From NCBI RefSeq assembly GCF_036245865.1, contig NZ_BTTW01000003.1, positions 124,001-188,000 of the forward strand: a stretch of 64,000 nucleotides of DNA, read 5' to 3'. Made by a program: the position numbers and the translations under genes. Numbering within the stretch: the stretch's first letter is position 1; each line of letters begins with the position of its first letter. This DNA is from Corallococcus caeni. Lineage in GTDB: Bacteria; Myxococcota; Myxococcia; Myxococcales; Myxococcaceae. A model generated the notes under the pieces. The model searched no databases. It was not told where the DNA came from and worked only from the letters and a program-made list of their open reading frames with translations. This document shows positions 27,483 to 36,157 of the stretch, piece by piece.

Positions 27483-29255
27483 TCAGGCCGCGGCTTCCTC
27501 GTCGGCATCGTCGCCCACGGCGGTGCCCGGCTCGTCCAGCAGCTGCTGCGCGATGGCGAGCGCCTTCTTCGTCTTCTCGCGCAGCTTCTCGTCGCCCTTG
27601 ATGCGCGCGTAGAGCTTCGTCACGCGCTCCTCGTTGCGCACCGCCGCCTGCTCCAGCTCGGTGATGCGCGCGCGCAGCCCGTCCGCTTCCGTGGCGGCCT
27701 GGGCGCTCTGGTTGGACAGGTCCGCCTGGGCCTGCTCCAGCTGGCCGCGCAGCCCCTCCAGCTCGCCCTGCGCCGACTCCACCTGCGCGCGCAGCCCTTC
27801 GGCCTCGTCGCGCGCCGCCTGGAGGTCCGCGTCCTGCTGGGCCACCTGGGCGCGCAGGCTGTCCAGCTCGCCCTGGAGCGACTGGGCCTGGGCCTGCTGC
27901 TCATCCAGCTCCGCCTGGAGCGTGCCCAGCTTCGCGGTGGCGCCGCGCGCCTCCTCCTTCGCGGTGGCCAGCTGCTGATCCACGCGCTTGCGCTCCGTGG
28001 TGAGCTGCTCGGTGCGCGAGGTGAGGGTCTTGATCTGCGCGTCGCGGCGGTTCAGCTCCTCCTCGGAGGTGGAGGCCTTCTGCTCCAGCTCCAGGTGCTG
28101 ATCCTTCAGCTCGATGATCTCCTGGTCCTTCTGGTTCAGCTCCGACTTGAGGCGCAGGATCTCCTTGTCGCGCTTGTTGACGGTGTCACGCAGCGCGAAG
28201 GTGTCCTTGTCGCTCTTGCCGGCGGTGGAGCGGGAAGCCTCCAGCTCCGTCGCCTTCGCCTGGAGCTCGGACTCCAGCGACTGCACGCGCTCCTCGGCCT
28301 GCGTCGCCTGACCGCGCGAGTCCTCCAGCGCGCTCTGCAGCTCCGCCACCTTCGCGCGCAGGTTGCGCAGCTCCGCCAGGTCCGCGGCGGACGGGCCGGA
28401 GGCCGCGGGCGTCACCGGAGCGGCGACGGCGGCGGGGCGGGCCGCGGCGGGCGGGGGCACCGCGCGCAGGGGTGTGGCGGCGGCGCGCGCGGGCGGCGGG
28501 GTGGGGGCGGCGACGGGCTCCGGATCCACCGGCGGCATGAAGCCGACGACGGTCTTCTCCTCCGGCTCGTCGTCCAGGCCGGCCAGCACGTCCAGCGAGT
28601 CGTCGTTGTCGGGGCCCAGCGAGTCGAGCGCGGAGATCTCCTCCAGGCCGGACGGCGTCTCCGCCTCCTCCGGAGGCGCCACCACGGGCTCCTCCTCGGG
28701 CGTGCCCGTGACGGGCTCGGACAGGTCGCTGAACGCGTCGTCGAGCATGTCCAGGTCTTCCCCGGGCACCGCGGGCTCCTCGCCCGTGTCGACGGCGATC
28801 TCCTCGCCGAAGTCCGCCGCGGGCTCTTCACCCAGCGAGTCCAGCGTGAGGCTCTCGTCCACCACCTCGTTGCTGACGGGCGGCTCCGGGAAGCCGATGA
28901 CGCCGCCCACGCGCTCGATGAGGACGTTGGCGTCCACGGGCTTCGCCACGTATTCATCCGCGCGCGCCTTCAGCTTGCTGTGCGCCGCGAAGCCGTCCGG
29001 GCTGCCGATGATGACGATGGGCACCGTCTTCAGCTCGTCGTCCTTCTTCAGCTTGCCGCAGATGAGGTAGCCGTTCTGTCCCGCGGACAGGTCCACCGCC
29101 AACACCACGAGGTCCGGACGCTCACGGCGGATCAGCTCCACGCTGCCCTTGCCGTCGCCCGTCGTCTGCGCGGAGAAGCCCCGCGCCTCCAGGGCCTGCT
29201 GCAGGGAGGTGGCGAGGGTGGCGTCGCTTTCGACGATCAGGATTCGCTTGGACAT
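27483..29255 (-). CDS. frzS: FrzS, polar motility protein with pseudo-receiver
   Basis: 590 residues. Residues 1-122 are the FrzS pseudo-receiver (MSKRILIVESDATL, VVLAVDLSAGQNGYLICGKL). D55, H92, Y102 and K105 sit at the positions known in M. xanthus FrzS, while the conserved Thr/Ser of normal receivers is Gly (IIGSPDG). An acidic, Pro/Ala-rich linker (about 123-310) is followed by a long coiled coil (about 315-560) and a short acidic tail (about 565-590). In M. xanthus FrzS travels between the poles and supports type IV pilus (social) motility and reversal control. The ATG at 29255 is chosen because the protein then starts exactly at the receiver. Confidence 0.95.
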   Translation of the reverse strand: MSKRILIVESDATLATSLQQALEARGFSAQTTGDGKGSVELIRRERPDLVVLAVDLSAGQNGYLICGKLKKDDELKTVPIVIIGSPDGFAAHSKLKARADEYVAKPVDANVLIERVGGVIGFPEPPVSNEVVDESLTLDSLGEEPAADFGEEIAVDTGEEPAVPGEDLDMLDDAFSDLSEPVTGTPEEEPVVAPPEEAETPSGLEEISALDSLGPDNDDSLDVLAGLDDEPEEKTVVGFMPPVDPEPVAAPTPPPARAAATPLRAVPPPAAARPAAVAAPVTPAASGPSAADLAELRNLRAKVAELQSALEDSRGQATQAEERVQSLESELQAKATELEASRSTAGKSDKDTFALRDTVNKRDKEILRLKSELNQKDQEIIELKDQHLELEQKASTSEEELNRRDAQIKTLTSRTEQLTTERKRVDQQLATAKEEARGATAKLGTLQAELDEQQAQAQSLQGELDSLRAQVAQQDADLQAARDEAEGLRAQVESAQGELEGLRGQLEQAQADLSNQSAQAATEADGLRARITELEQAAVRNEERVTKLYARIKGDEKLREKTKKALAIAQQLLDEPGTAVGDDADEEAAA

Positions 29256-29342
29256 GAAGGGACGGCCGTCCTGGGGGTGCGGCGCGCGGTGAGACGCCAA
29301 GAGCAACAGCAGCGGCGGCGCGCGAGAGTGAAGACGCCGTCG

Positions 29343-29371
29343 AGGCTATCGGCCATGCCTGGGACCGTCAA
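29343..29371 (-). promoter_or_regulatory. Candidate frzS promoter
   Basis: On the minus strand TTGACG (29371-29366), a 17-bp spacer and TAGCCT (29348-29343) precede frzS, giving a leader of about 80 bases. The -35 box is good and the -10 box is poor. Confidence 0.4.
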
Positions 29372-29378
29372 TCTTCAC

Positions 29379-29397
29379 ACCGGGCGCAACGCCCGGT
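29379..29397 (-). terminator. Hairpin after the anti-sigma gene
   Basis: ACCGGGCG-CAA-CGCCCGGT is a perfect 8-bp stem with a 3-base loop, 48 bp past the stop of the anti-sigma gene on the minus strand and just before the candidate frzS promoter. It could separate the sigma/anti-sigma unit from frzS. It has no T-run. Confidence 0.5.
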
Positions 29398-29444
29398 ATT
29401 CAGTTGAGCAGGCGACCACGCAAGCCCTCGCCGGGGCGAGGACT

Positions 29445-30296
29445 TCAGGGCTGTAGCGACACGGGCTGCACGCTCACCGCGGGCTTCACCTGCGCGGGGC
29501 GCACGAGGCCGTTCGAGCGGTGCTCCTGATCCCGCAGCATCTGCAGGATGGCCGCGTCGTCCAGGTCCGTCACCAGCTCATAGGTGACGTCCTGATCACG
29601 CCACGTCACGACGTTGTACGCCTGGCTGGAGTCCACGGCGACGTTCTCCACCGTGGGGCCCTCGTCCTTGATCACCCGCTGGCCCGTCGCCGGATACACG
29701 AACACGCCGATGTTGCGCTTGGGCTCGTTGGTGACGCGAGGCTGGGTCTCGTAGCTGACGTAGACGACTTCCTGGCCGTTGAGCGTGGAGAAGCGCGCTC
29801 CCACGGGCCGGGCCTGCTGCAGGCGGGGCAGGGTGATGCGGTGCTCCACCTTGTCGTTGAACCACGCTTCGATCTGCTCCGGCGTGCCCGCGACGAACTC
29901 CAGGGGACGCTGGCGCGTGTGGCGCTGCACGGCCTCCAGGATGGTGGCCTTCTGCGCCTGACCGGACTGGTACATCATCCAGCCGCCGCTCACCGTCACC
30001 ACCACCAGGGCCATGGCCCCGGCGCGCAGCCACTGGCTCACCTGCGCGCGGCGGTGCTCGCGGTGCAGCCCGGACTGGATGCCCGCGCGCAGCGACGCCG
30101 GTGCACGCGTGCCCTGCGCGGAGATGGAGTGCTTCGCCGCCCGGCGCAGCGTCTGGCGGAGCTGCATCTCCTCGTCCACGCGCGCGACACACGCCTCGCA
30201 GCCTTCGAGATGCGACTCCACGTCATGGCGTTCCTCGGGCTGGAATTCGCCGTCGAGGTACGGATACAGCAACCGCTCGAGTTCCTGGCAGGTCAT
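29445..30296 (-). CDS. Anti-sigma factor with zinc-binding (ZAS) domain
   Basis: A 283-residue membrane protein. The N-terminal ZAS/zf-HC2 domain has H29-x3-C33-x2-C36 (HLEGCEACV). A single membrane segment lies at about 93-110 (AMALVVVTVSGGWMMY), and the C-terminal 170 residues are periplasmic (FSTLNGQEVVYVSYETQ). It should sequester the ECF sigma factor encoded 53 bp upstream on the same strand and release it on an envelope cue. The acidic/aromatic periplasmic domain resembles MucB/RseB-like sensors only loosely. Confidence 0.88.
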   Translation of the reverse strand: MTCQELERLLYPYLDGEFQPEERHDVESHLEGCEACVARVDEEMQLRQTLRRAAKHSISAQGTRAPASLRAGIQSGLHREHRRAQVSQWLRAGAMALVVVTVSGGWMMYQSGQAQKATILEAVQRHTRQRPLEFVAGTPEQIEAWFNDKVEHRITLPRLQQARPVGARFSTLNGQEVVYVSYETQPRVTNEPKRNIGVFVYPATGQRVIKDEGPTVENVAVDSSQAYNVVTWRDQDVTYELVTDLDDAAILQMLRDQEHRSNGLVRPAQVKPAVSVQPVSLQP

Positions 30297-30349
30297 GGGC
30301 GCTCGATGAGGTGGGCGGAGGGAGAAGACGACGCCCCTCCAACCTCTTT

Positions 30350-30994
30350 CTAGCCTGCCTTCTTCCGGCGCCGGAACTCTTCCAGGTCCGCCGGAGCCTG
30401 CACCGGGTCTCCGTCATGACGGAAGACACCCTGACCTTCCGCGTACTCGCGCAGCGTCTTCTGCAGGAGCTTGCGGCCGCGGAACAGGCGGCTCATCACG
30501 GTGCCCACGGGGCACTCGAGGATCTCCGCGATCTCCTTGTAGGAGAACTCCTGGAGGTCCGCGAGGATGACCACCAGCCGGAAGTCGATGGGCAGCGAGT
30601 CGATGGCGCGCAGCACGTCGTCCGACAGGAGCCGGTCGAAGAAGTACTGCTCCGGGTTGGCCGCGAAGTCCGTCGCGTCCCGGCTCACGAAGCGCTCATG
30701 CACCGCCTCGCGCTCCACGCCCTCCACCACCGTGCGCTCCTTCACCTTGCGGCGATAGCGGTTGATGAAGGTGTTCGTGAGGATCTTGAAGAGCCAGGCC
30801 TTGATGTTGGTCCCGCGCTCGAACTTGTCGAAGAAGCGGTAGGCCCGCATGCAGGTGTCCTGCACCAGGTCCTCGGCGTCGCGCTCGTTCTTGGTCAACC
30901 GGAGCGCCGCTGAATACAGCGGGTCCAGGTGCGCGAGCGCCAGCTCTTCGAATTCCTGCTTCGTCCGGTTGGGTTGCCTGAAGTCCAGCATCAT
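30350..30994 (-). CDS. rpoE1: ECF sigma factor, RpoE1-like
   Basis: A 214-residue ECF sigma factor. Region 2 (about 18-85) shows [33 protein letters not shown] and [20 protein letters not shown]; region 4 (about 130-190) shows [42 protein letters not shown]. In M. xanthus an ECF gene named rpoE1 lies close to frzS and affects directed motility; the gene name is assigned from that linkage and the family, not from an alignment. Two ATG codons are adjacent (30994, 30991). It is followed by its anti-sigma factor. Confidence 0.85.
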   Translation of the reverse strand: MMLDFRQPNRTKQEFEELALAHLDPLYSAALRLTKNERDAEDLVQDTCMRAYRFFDKFERGTNIKAWLFKILTNTFINRYRRKVKERTVVEGVEREAVHERFVSRDATDFAANPEQYFFDRLLSDDVLRAIDSLPIDFRLVVILADLQEFSYKEIAEILECPVGTVMSRLFRGRKLLQKTLREYAEGQGVFRHDGDPVQAPADLEEFRRRKKAG

Positions 30995-31051
30995 GCTCCC
31001 GCCTTCCAGGGGCCCGAAATGATTGGGGAATGCGTCGCCTGCCTAACGGTC

Positions 31052-31079
31052 AATCTATGCACCGGAACAGACGGGTCAA
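31052..31079 (-). promoter_or_regulatory. Candidate sigma-70 promoter of the ECF sigma gene
   Basis: On the minus strand TTGACC (31079-31074), a 16-bp spacer and TAGATT (31057-31052), giving a leader of about 50 bases. No GGAAC/GTC-type autoregulated ECF promoter was found on this strand, so housekeeping transcription is more likely. Confidence 0.45.
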
Positions 31080-31204
31080 CAACGCTTTCCCCTGCCGCGC
31101 CGCCCGCATGCCCGCTTCTGGAGTGCGGAGACGCTCGGCGGGATCATTTATTCCTCAGGCTGGGAACCGGATGGGCCACCCGTACAAAGGTTCCACCCAG
31201 GCAA

Positions 31205-31227
31205 CCGGCCAGCACAGGGCTGGCCGG
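31205..31227 (-). terminator. Strong hairpin after alanine dehydrogenase
   Basis: CCGGCCAGC and GCTGGCCGG form a perfect 9-bp stem around a 5-base loop, 23 bp past the ald stop. On the minus strand it is followed by TTGCC. The 257-bp gap between ald and the sigma gene holds this hairpin and the sigma promoter; nothing else is seen there. Confidence 0.55.
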
Positions 31228-31250
31228 CTGTGGGGCAGGCAACCGCTACA

Positions 31251-32378
31251 TCACTTCTTGCCGCTGAGCGCGTCCATCAGGGGCACGTAGTCGTACCCCA
31301 TGTCCTTGGCGACGGCCTCGTAGGTGATGTGGCCGTTGTAGGTGTTGATGGCACGCTGGAGGGCGCGGTCGGACTTCACGGCCTCCACCAGGCCCAGGTC
31401 CGCGATCTTCCGCGAGTACGGGCGGGTGGTGTTGGTGAGCGCGAACGTGGACGTCTGCGGCACCGCGCCGGGCATGTTGGCCACGCAGTAGTGGACGACG
31501 TCGCTCACGGTGAACGTGGGGTTGTCGTGGGTGGTGGGCTTGCAGGTCTCGATGCAGCCGCCCTGGTCCACCGCGACGTCGACGACGACGGAGCCGGGCT
31601 CCATCTCGCCAATCAGCTCACGCGACACCAGCTTCGGCGCCTTGCCGCCGGGGATGAGCACGCCGCCGATGACGAGGTCCGACTCGCGCACGGTGCGCGC
31701 GATGGACTCCGTGTCCGACGCCAGCGTCTGCGCGCGGCCGAGGAACACGTCGTCCAGGTACGTGAGGCGCTCCAGGTTCACGTCCAGGATGGTTACTTCC
31801 GCGCCCATGCCGACGGCGACCTTGGCGGCGCACAGGCCCACCACGCCACCGCCGATGACGGCCACGCGGCCGCGGCGCACGCCGGGCACGCCGCCCAGCA
31901 GGATGCCCTTGCCGCCGTGGGCCTTCTCCAGGCACGCGGCGCCCACCTGGATGGCCATCTTGCCGGCCACTTCGGACATGGGCTTGAGCAGCGGGAGGCT
32001 GCCGTCGTCCAGCTGCAGCGTCTCGTAGGCGACCGCGGTGACCTTCTTCTTCAGGAGCGTCTTGGTGAGCTCCGGGTCCACGCCGGCCAGGTGGAAGTAC
32101 GTGTAGACGATCTGCCCGGGCTGCATGCGCTCGTACTCGGGCGCGATGGGCTCCTTCACCTTGCACACCATCTCCGCGCGCTTCCACACCTCATCCGCGC
32201 TGGAGATGATCTGCGCGCCGACGCGCTGGTACTCCGAATCCGGGATGCCGGAGCCGACGCCAGCGTTCGTCTCGACCAGCACCGTGTGCCCCGCGCTGGT
32301 GAGCGCGCGCACGCCCGCAGGCACCATGCCGACACGGTACTCGCGGGTTTTGATCTCCTTGGGGACTCCGACGATCAC
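31251..32378 (-). CDS. ald: Alanine dehydrogenase
   Basis: 375 residues, the family's usual length. It interconverts L-alanine and pyruvate/ammonia with NAD. The N-terminus [17 protein letters not shown], the substrate lysine and histidine region ([12 protein letters not shown] and YFHLA) and the NAD loop [20 protein letters not shown] followed by Asp are all present, as is [12 protein letters not shown]. In amino-acid-feeding myxobacteria it would feed alanine carbon into pyruvate. It sits within the frz neighbourhood but nothing ties it to motility. Confidence 0.96.
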   Translation of the reverse strand: MIVGVPKEIKTREYRVGMVPAGVRALTSAGHTVLVETNAGVGSGIPDSEYQRVGAQIISSADEVWKRAEMVCKVKEPIAPEYERMQPGQIVYTYFHLAGVDPELTKTLLKKKVTAVAYETLQLDDGSLPLLKPMSEVAGKMAIQVGAACLEKAHGGKGILLGGVPGVRRGRVAVIGGGVVGLCAAKVAVGMGAEVTILDVNLERLTYLDDVFLGRAQTLASDTESIARTVRESDLVIGGVLIPGGKAPKLVSRELIGEMEPGSVVVDVAVDQGGCIETCKPTTHDNPTFTVSDVVHYCVANMPGAVPQTSTFALTNTTRPYSRKIADLGLVEAVKSDRALQRAINTYNGHITYEAVAKDMGYDYVPLMDALSGKK

Positions 32379-32559
32379 GACTGCCTCCGACGAATGGGGG
32401 ACTGCCTGGAAAACGTGGCGGACCCATAGACCAGGGCATGGGCGCTTTCAAGGCGCGCACGGGCGAGCCCGGGGACCCGCCGTGATGGGCCTCATTCATC
32501 CATCCACATGACGCGAGGCGTTGGACGCATGCCGCCCGGCCCGTGGTAGTTAACAGCGC

Positions 32560-33870
32560 ATGACGCACGCGCCGAAACTGCTCTTCGCGGACCCCAAGGG
32601 TCGGGTCATGGAGCATCCCTATCTCATCGCCACGCTGCGCAGCGGCGAGGAGCTCGTGCCCCCGCAGGACAAGCCCATCGCCCTGCCGGCGGCCGGGCGC
32701 CTGGTGCACCTGCCCGGCCGGCTGCCCGTGGGGCTCAACCCGGACTCCGGTGAGCTGGAGCTCGTTCGCGAGATGAAGGTGGGGGGCAAGACCTTCGTGC
32801 CCAACGCCGTCGGCGCGCTCTTGCCCCCGGGCTACACGCGCACGTTCCTGCCCGGCGAGGTGAAGGGCAGCGGCCCCATCCTGCCGCAGTGGGCGTACAC
32901 GGCGGCGGCGTGGGGGGAGAAGGGCCCGCTCGCGTGGGCCATCCACACCGACCGGCGCTCGCACTGGGAGCCGGAGTCGTACTCCACGCCGGAGCTGAAG
33001 GGGCTGGTGACGGCGCACATGGAGCGCTTCCCGGACAGCCGCGTGCTCAAGCAGCTGAAGACGTGCGCGCTGCTGTACCGGTGCTTCACGTCCCAGAACA
33101 TCTTCTACGCGCGCGACGAGGGCGCCATCCCCGCGTCGGTGATGTGCAACGCGCGCTGCGTGGGGTGCATCTCGGATCAGCCCGAGGACGGCCCCCCGGC
33201 GTCGCACGAGCGCATGGACGACGGCCCCTCCGCGGAGGAGATGGCGGCCATCGGCCTGTACCACCTGGAGCACGCGCCGGGCCGCACCATGGTGAGCTTC
33301 GGCCAGGGCTGCGAGGGCGAGCCGCTCACGCGCTGGAAGTTCATCGCGGAGTCCATCCGGATGATGCGCGCGAAGACGGACCGGGGCTCCATCAACATCA
33401 ACACCAACGCCAGTCTCACGCACGGGCTGAAGGCCCTGCTGGACGCGGGGCTGGACGCCGTGCGCGTGTCGCTCAACGCCGCGTCCAAGGGGCTCTACGA
33501 GGCCTACTACAAGCCGGTGAAGTACGGCTGGGAGGACGTGGAGGCGTCCATCGCGCTGGCGCGCGAGCGGGGCGCGTACCTGGCGCTCAACCTGCTGCTG
33601 TTCCCCGGCGTCACCGACCGCGAGGGCGAGGTGCGGGCGCTGGAGGACCTGGTGCGCAAGTACCGCGTGGATCAGGTGCAGACGCGCTCCTTGTGCATCG
33701 ACCCGCTCCAGTACCTGGAGGTCGCGCGGGGCGTGGGCGCGGGCGGCGAGCCGGTGGGCATCCGCACGCTCTTGAACCGGCTGAAGGCGGCGCGGCCGGG
33801 GCTCATCATCGGCAACTTCGCGCGCGGCCTGGACGAGCGCGAGAACGCCGCGGGCGCGCCGGAGGTTTGA
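32560..33870 (+). CDS. Radical SAM protein of unknown function
   Basis: A 436-residue protein. The 4Fe-4S motif CNARCVGC (C-x3-C-x2-C) lies at about 189-196, unusually far from the N-terminus, after a 180-residue unrecognised domain (MTHAPKLLFADPKGRVMEHP, LPAAGRLVHLPGRLPVGLNP). The barrel shows GQGCEGEPL (a variant of the GGEP motif), SININTNASLTHGLKALLDAGLDAVRVSLNA and NLLLFPGVTDREGEV, as in peptide- or nucleoside-modifying radical SAM enzymes. No SPASM cluster and no peptide gene are next to it. The substrate is unknown. Confidence 0.85.
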   Translation: MTHAPKLLFADPKGRVMEHPYLIATLRSGEELVPPQDKPIALPAAGRLVHLPGRLPVGLNPDSGELELVREMKVGGKTFVPNAVGALLPPGYTRTFLPGEVKGSGPILPQWAYTAAAWGEKGPLAWAIHTDRRSHWEPESYSTPELKGLVTAHMERFPDSRVLKQLKTCALLYRCFTSQNIFYARDEGAIPASVMCNARCVGCISDQPEDGPPASHERMDDGPSAEEMAAIGLYHLEHAPGRTMVSFGQGCEGEPLTRWKFIAESIRMMRAKTDRGSININTNASLTHGLKALLDAGLDAVRVSLNAASKGLYEAYYKPVKYGWEDVEASIALARERGAYLALNLLLFPGVTDREGEVRALEDLVRKYRVDQVQTRSLCIDPLQYLEVARGVGAGGEPVGIRTLLNRLKAARPGLIIGNFARGLDERENAAGAPEV

Positions 33871-33902
33871 CCGTCCGGGAGGGAAGGGTTACGCAGGACG
33901 GC

Positions 33903-34604
33903 ATGTCCGCTTCCTCCTTCCGTTCCGCGTTGCGCCTCGCCGTCTTCTGTCTCTCCTCCGGTGCCGTCCTCGGTGCGTGCAGCAAGGCGCCCGAGGAGCC
34001 GGAGTTCGACCACGGCCTGAAGAAGCCGCTCGTGCGCAAGCTGCGCGAGGAGCTGGCGGAGACGCCGTGCGACAAGGCGAAGGCGCAGCAGCTGGCGCAG
34101 CTGCTGCTGGACACCGGCGACATGAAGGGCCTCACCCGCGTGACGGACACGTTCGGTGAGAAGTGCGGCCCCAACATCGTCCTGCTCCAGCTGGCGTACA
34201 CGGCCAACGCGCGCGCCGGGGAGAAGGAGCTGGCGCTCAAGGCCGCCACCGCGCTGGTGGCCGCGCAGCCGGACAACGCGAGCTATCACGTGTGGCGCGG
34301 CCTCTCCCTGGAGGCACTGGGGCGTACCGAAGAGACCGCGGCGGAGCTGCAGAAGGCATTCGACCTGCAGCCCGGCCAGCGCCCCATCCTCAACTCACTG
34401 GTGAAGACCTACGACGCGCTGGGCAAGTCCTGCGAGGCGCTGGCCGCGTACCAGCGCTTCGTGGAGAGCGCGAAGCCCTCCGAGGCGAAGTCCGCGGAGG
34501 TCCAGGAGCAACTGCAGGAGCGGGCCGCCAAGACGAGCTGCCCGGCCCAGGAGACCGCGACGCCCGACGCGTCCGTGACGCCCGAGGCGGCGGCGAAGCC
34601 CTGA
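33903..34604 (+). CDS. TPR-repeat lipoprotein
   Basis: A 233-residue lipoprotein with lipobox VLGAC (Cys at about 25). After a charged linker come three or so tetratricopeptide repeats (LLDTGDMKGLTRVTDTFGEK, ALKAATALVAAQPDNASYHVWRGLSLEALGR, ALGKSCEALAAYQRFVESA). It probably works as an envelope protein-interaction scaffold. It lies 32 bp after the radical SAM gene, likely in one transcript, and converges on frzZ. Four mature cysteines (in ETPCD, EKCG, KSCE and SCPA) might form disulphides. Confidence 0.8.
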   Translation: MSASSFRSALRLAVFCLSSGAVLGACSKAPEEPEFDHGLKKPLVRKLREELAETPCDKAKAQQLAQLLLDTGDMKGLTRVTDTFGEKCGPNIVLLQLAYTANARAGEKELALKAATALVAAQPDNASYHVWRGLSLEALGRTEETAAELQKAFDLQPGQRPILNSLVKTYDALGKSCEALAAYQRFVESAKPSEAKSAEVQEQLQERAAKTSCPAQETATPDASVTPEAAAKP

Positions 34605-34619
34605 GAGGCGCGCGGGCGA

Positions 34620-35495
34620 CTACTCGGCGCCAGGGGGCATCAGCTCCTTGGCGACGAGGCTGCCCATCACGGCGTCCTTGGGGATGTAGCCGTCGGCGCC
34701 GGCCTCGCGGCAGATGCGCTGGAGCTCCTCCACGTTCTCACCGGAGCACAGCAGCACCTTGATGCCCTTGAAGAGGCTGTTGCTCTTGATGAAGCGGCAG
34801 AACTGTTCGCCGTTCACGTTGGGCATGCGCACGTCCAGCAGCACCAGGTCCGGGCGCGTCTGCTTCTTCAGGATGATCTTCGTGGCCTTGTCGGCGGTGT
34901 CCGCGACGTGGACCTCGAAGCCCTTGGACACGAGGTCCGCTTCGATGATCCGCGCGGTCATCTCACTGTCGTCCACGATGAGGATGCGCGGCTTGCGACC
35001 CCCGGCGGCCATGGGGGCCTTGGGCAGTCCACCGGAGCCGGCGGCGGGAGCGGCCGGGGCGGCCGGCGTCGCGGCGGGAGCAGGCGTGGCGGCCGGGGCG
35101 GGGGAGGGGACCGCGGCGGGGATGTTCAGCGCCGGGGCGCCGATGAGGCCCATGACGCCCCCCAGCACGCCCTCCAGGCCTCCGCTCTTGAGGATGTAGG
35201 CGTCCGCGCCGGAGTTCTTCGTCTTCGCGTCCAGCTCCTGCTCCGAGATGTCGGAGTAGAGGACGAGCTTGGCGGTGACGCCCTTCTGGGTGCGGAGGTA
35301 CTCGACGACGTCGTCGCCGAACATCTCCGGCATGTTCACGTCCATGAGGATGAGCGCGAACGGGCCCTCGGTGAGCTTCTGGTTGAGCGTGGCCAGGTCC
35401 TGCGCGCCACTGGCCTCGTAGCCGGCGGCCGTCAGGGCCCGGACCGTGAGCTCCAGAAGCATGGGGCTGTCGTCAATGACCAGTACGCGGGACAT
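34620..35495 (-). CDS. frzZ: FrzZ, dual-receiver response regulator
   Basis: 291 residues: receiver 1 (1-120) with phospho-acceptor D52 (LILMDVNMP), an Ala/Pro linker (121-168), and receiver 2 (169-291) with D221 (LVLLDVRMP). M. xanthus FrzZ has the same twin-receiver layout with D52 and D220. There is no output domain; it takes phosphate from FrzE and biases reversal by acting on the polarity proteins. AGGAGG lies just upstream of the ATG at 35495. Divergent from the frzA-F operon by 180 bp. Confidence 0.96.
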   Translation of the reverse strand: MSRVLVIDDSPMLLELTVRALTAAGYEASGAQDLATLNQKLTEGPFALILMDVNMPEMFGDDVVEYLRTQKGVTAKLVLYSDISEQELDAKTKNSGADAYILKSGGLEGVLGGVMGLIGAPALNIPAAVPSPAPAATPAPAATPAAPAAPAAGSGGLPKAPMAAGGRKPRILIVDDSEMTARIIEADLVSKGFEVHVADTADKATKIILKKQTRPDLVLLDVRMPNVNGEQFCRFIKSNSLFKGIKVLLCSGENVEELQRICREAGADGYIPKDAVMGSLVAKELMPPGAE

Positions 35496-35597
35496 CGTCC
35501 TCCTCAGGGGCTCCCAGCGCACAACCCTACACCTTTGGGTCACGTTGGACCATCGAAACGGAGAGCAGGCGGCCGGTCCGGTCCGGACGATGGACCC

Positions 35598-35627
35598 TTG
35601 ACCCCCTTTCTCCCGGTCCTGGATACT
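35598..35627 (+). promoter_or_regulatory. Candidate frz operon promoter
   Basis: TTGACC (35598-35603), 18 bp, GATACT (35622-35627), predicting a start point near 35634. This leaves about 40 bases before the ATG at 35675 and almost none before the TTG at 35636, which supports the ATG as the frzA start. Confidence 0.5.
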
Positions 35628-35674
35628 TCACCGCCTTGACCCCGAACTCCTCCCCCCTGCAACGCGCCTTGCGC

Positions 35675-36157
35675 ATGGCGCCAGACCGTACGGTTGCCGC
35701 CCAGGCCCGGCCGGAGCTGGAATTCTTCTGCTTCCGCGTGGGCGAGCTGCGCTTCGGCGTCCCCAGCGAGAACGTGCTGGAGGTGCTGCGCGCCGGGCTG
35801 CTCACGCCGCTGCCGCGCACGCCGTCCTTCATCCTGGGCGTCACCGGCCACCGCGGCCAGGTGCTGCCGGTGGTGGACCTGCTGCGCTTCCTCAGCAAGG
35901 GCGAGGCGCGCATCGGTCCGCGCACCCGCATCTTCGTGGGCGTCAGCGGCAACTACGTGTCCGGCGTGGTGGCGGACACCGTGCTCGGCCTGCGCCGCAT
36001 CCCCGTCTCCGAAATCCTGCCGCCGCCCCTGGGCGGTGATCAGGCCGCGGAGCACCTCTTGGGCGTGGTGCAGGGCTCGGGGCCAGCGGACGGCCTCAAC
36101 CTGCTCAACTTCTCCAAGCTCCTGCAGACGGCCCGTCAGCGCGCGGTGGTGCGATGA
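35675..36157 (+). CDS. frzA: FrzA, CheW-like coupling protein
   Basis: 160 residues from the ATG at 35675; an in-frame TTG at 35636 would add 13. It is a CheW-fold protein (FFCFRVGELRFGVPSENVLEVLR, ILGVTGHRGQVLPVVDLLRFL, GVVADTVLGLRRIPVSEI) that couples the receptor FrzCD to the kinase FrzE. Length equals that of M. xanthus FrzA from memory. First gene of the operon; its TGA overlaps the frzB ATG (ATGA). Confidence 0.93.
   Translation: MAPDRTVAAQARPELEFFCFRVGELRFGVPSENVLEVLRAGLLTPLPRTPSFILGVTGHRGQVLPVVDLLRFLSKGEARIGPRTRIFVGVSGNYVSGVVADTVLGLRRIPVSEILPPPLGGDQAAEHLLGVVQGSGPADGLNLLNFSKLLQTARQRAVVR

Noticed and set aside
31061-31080. GGAACAG as an ECF-type -35 box for rpoE1 autoregulation
   Set aside because: It is on the plus strand, the wrong orientation, and no matching GTC-type -10 box was found on either strand.
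35636-35674. TTG at 35636 as frzA start
   Set aside because: It would add 13 residues and sit almost on the predicted transcript start; the ATG at 35675 gives a 160-residue protein as in M. xanthus.
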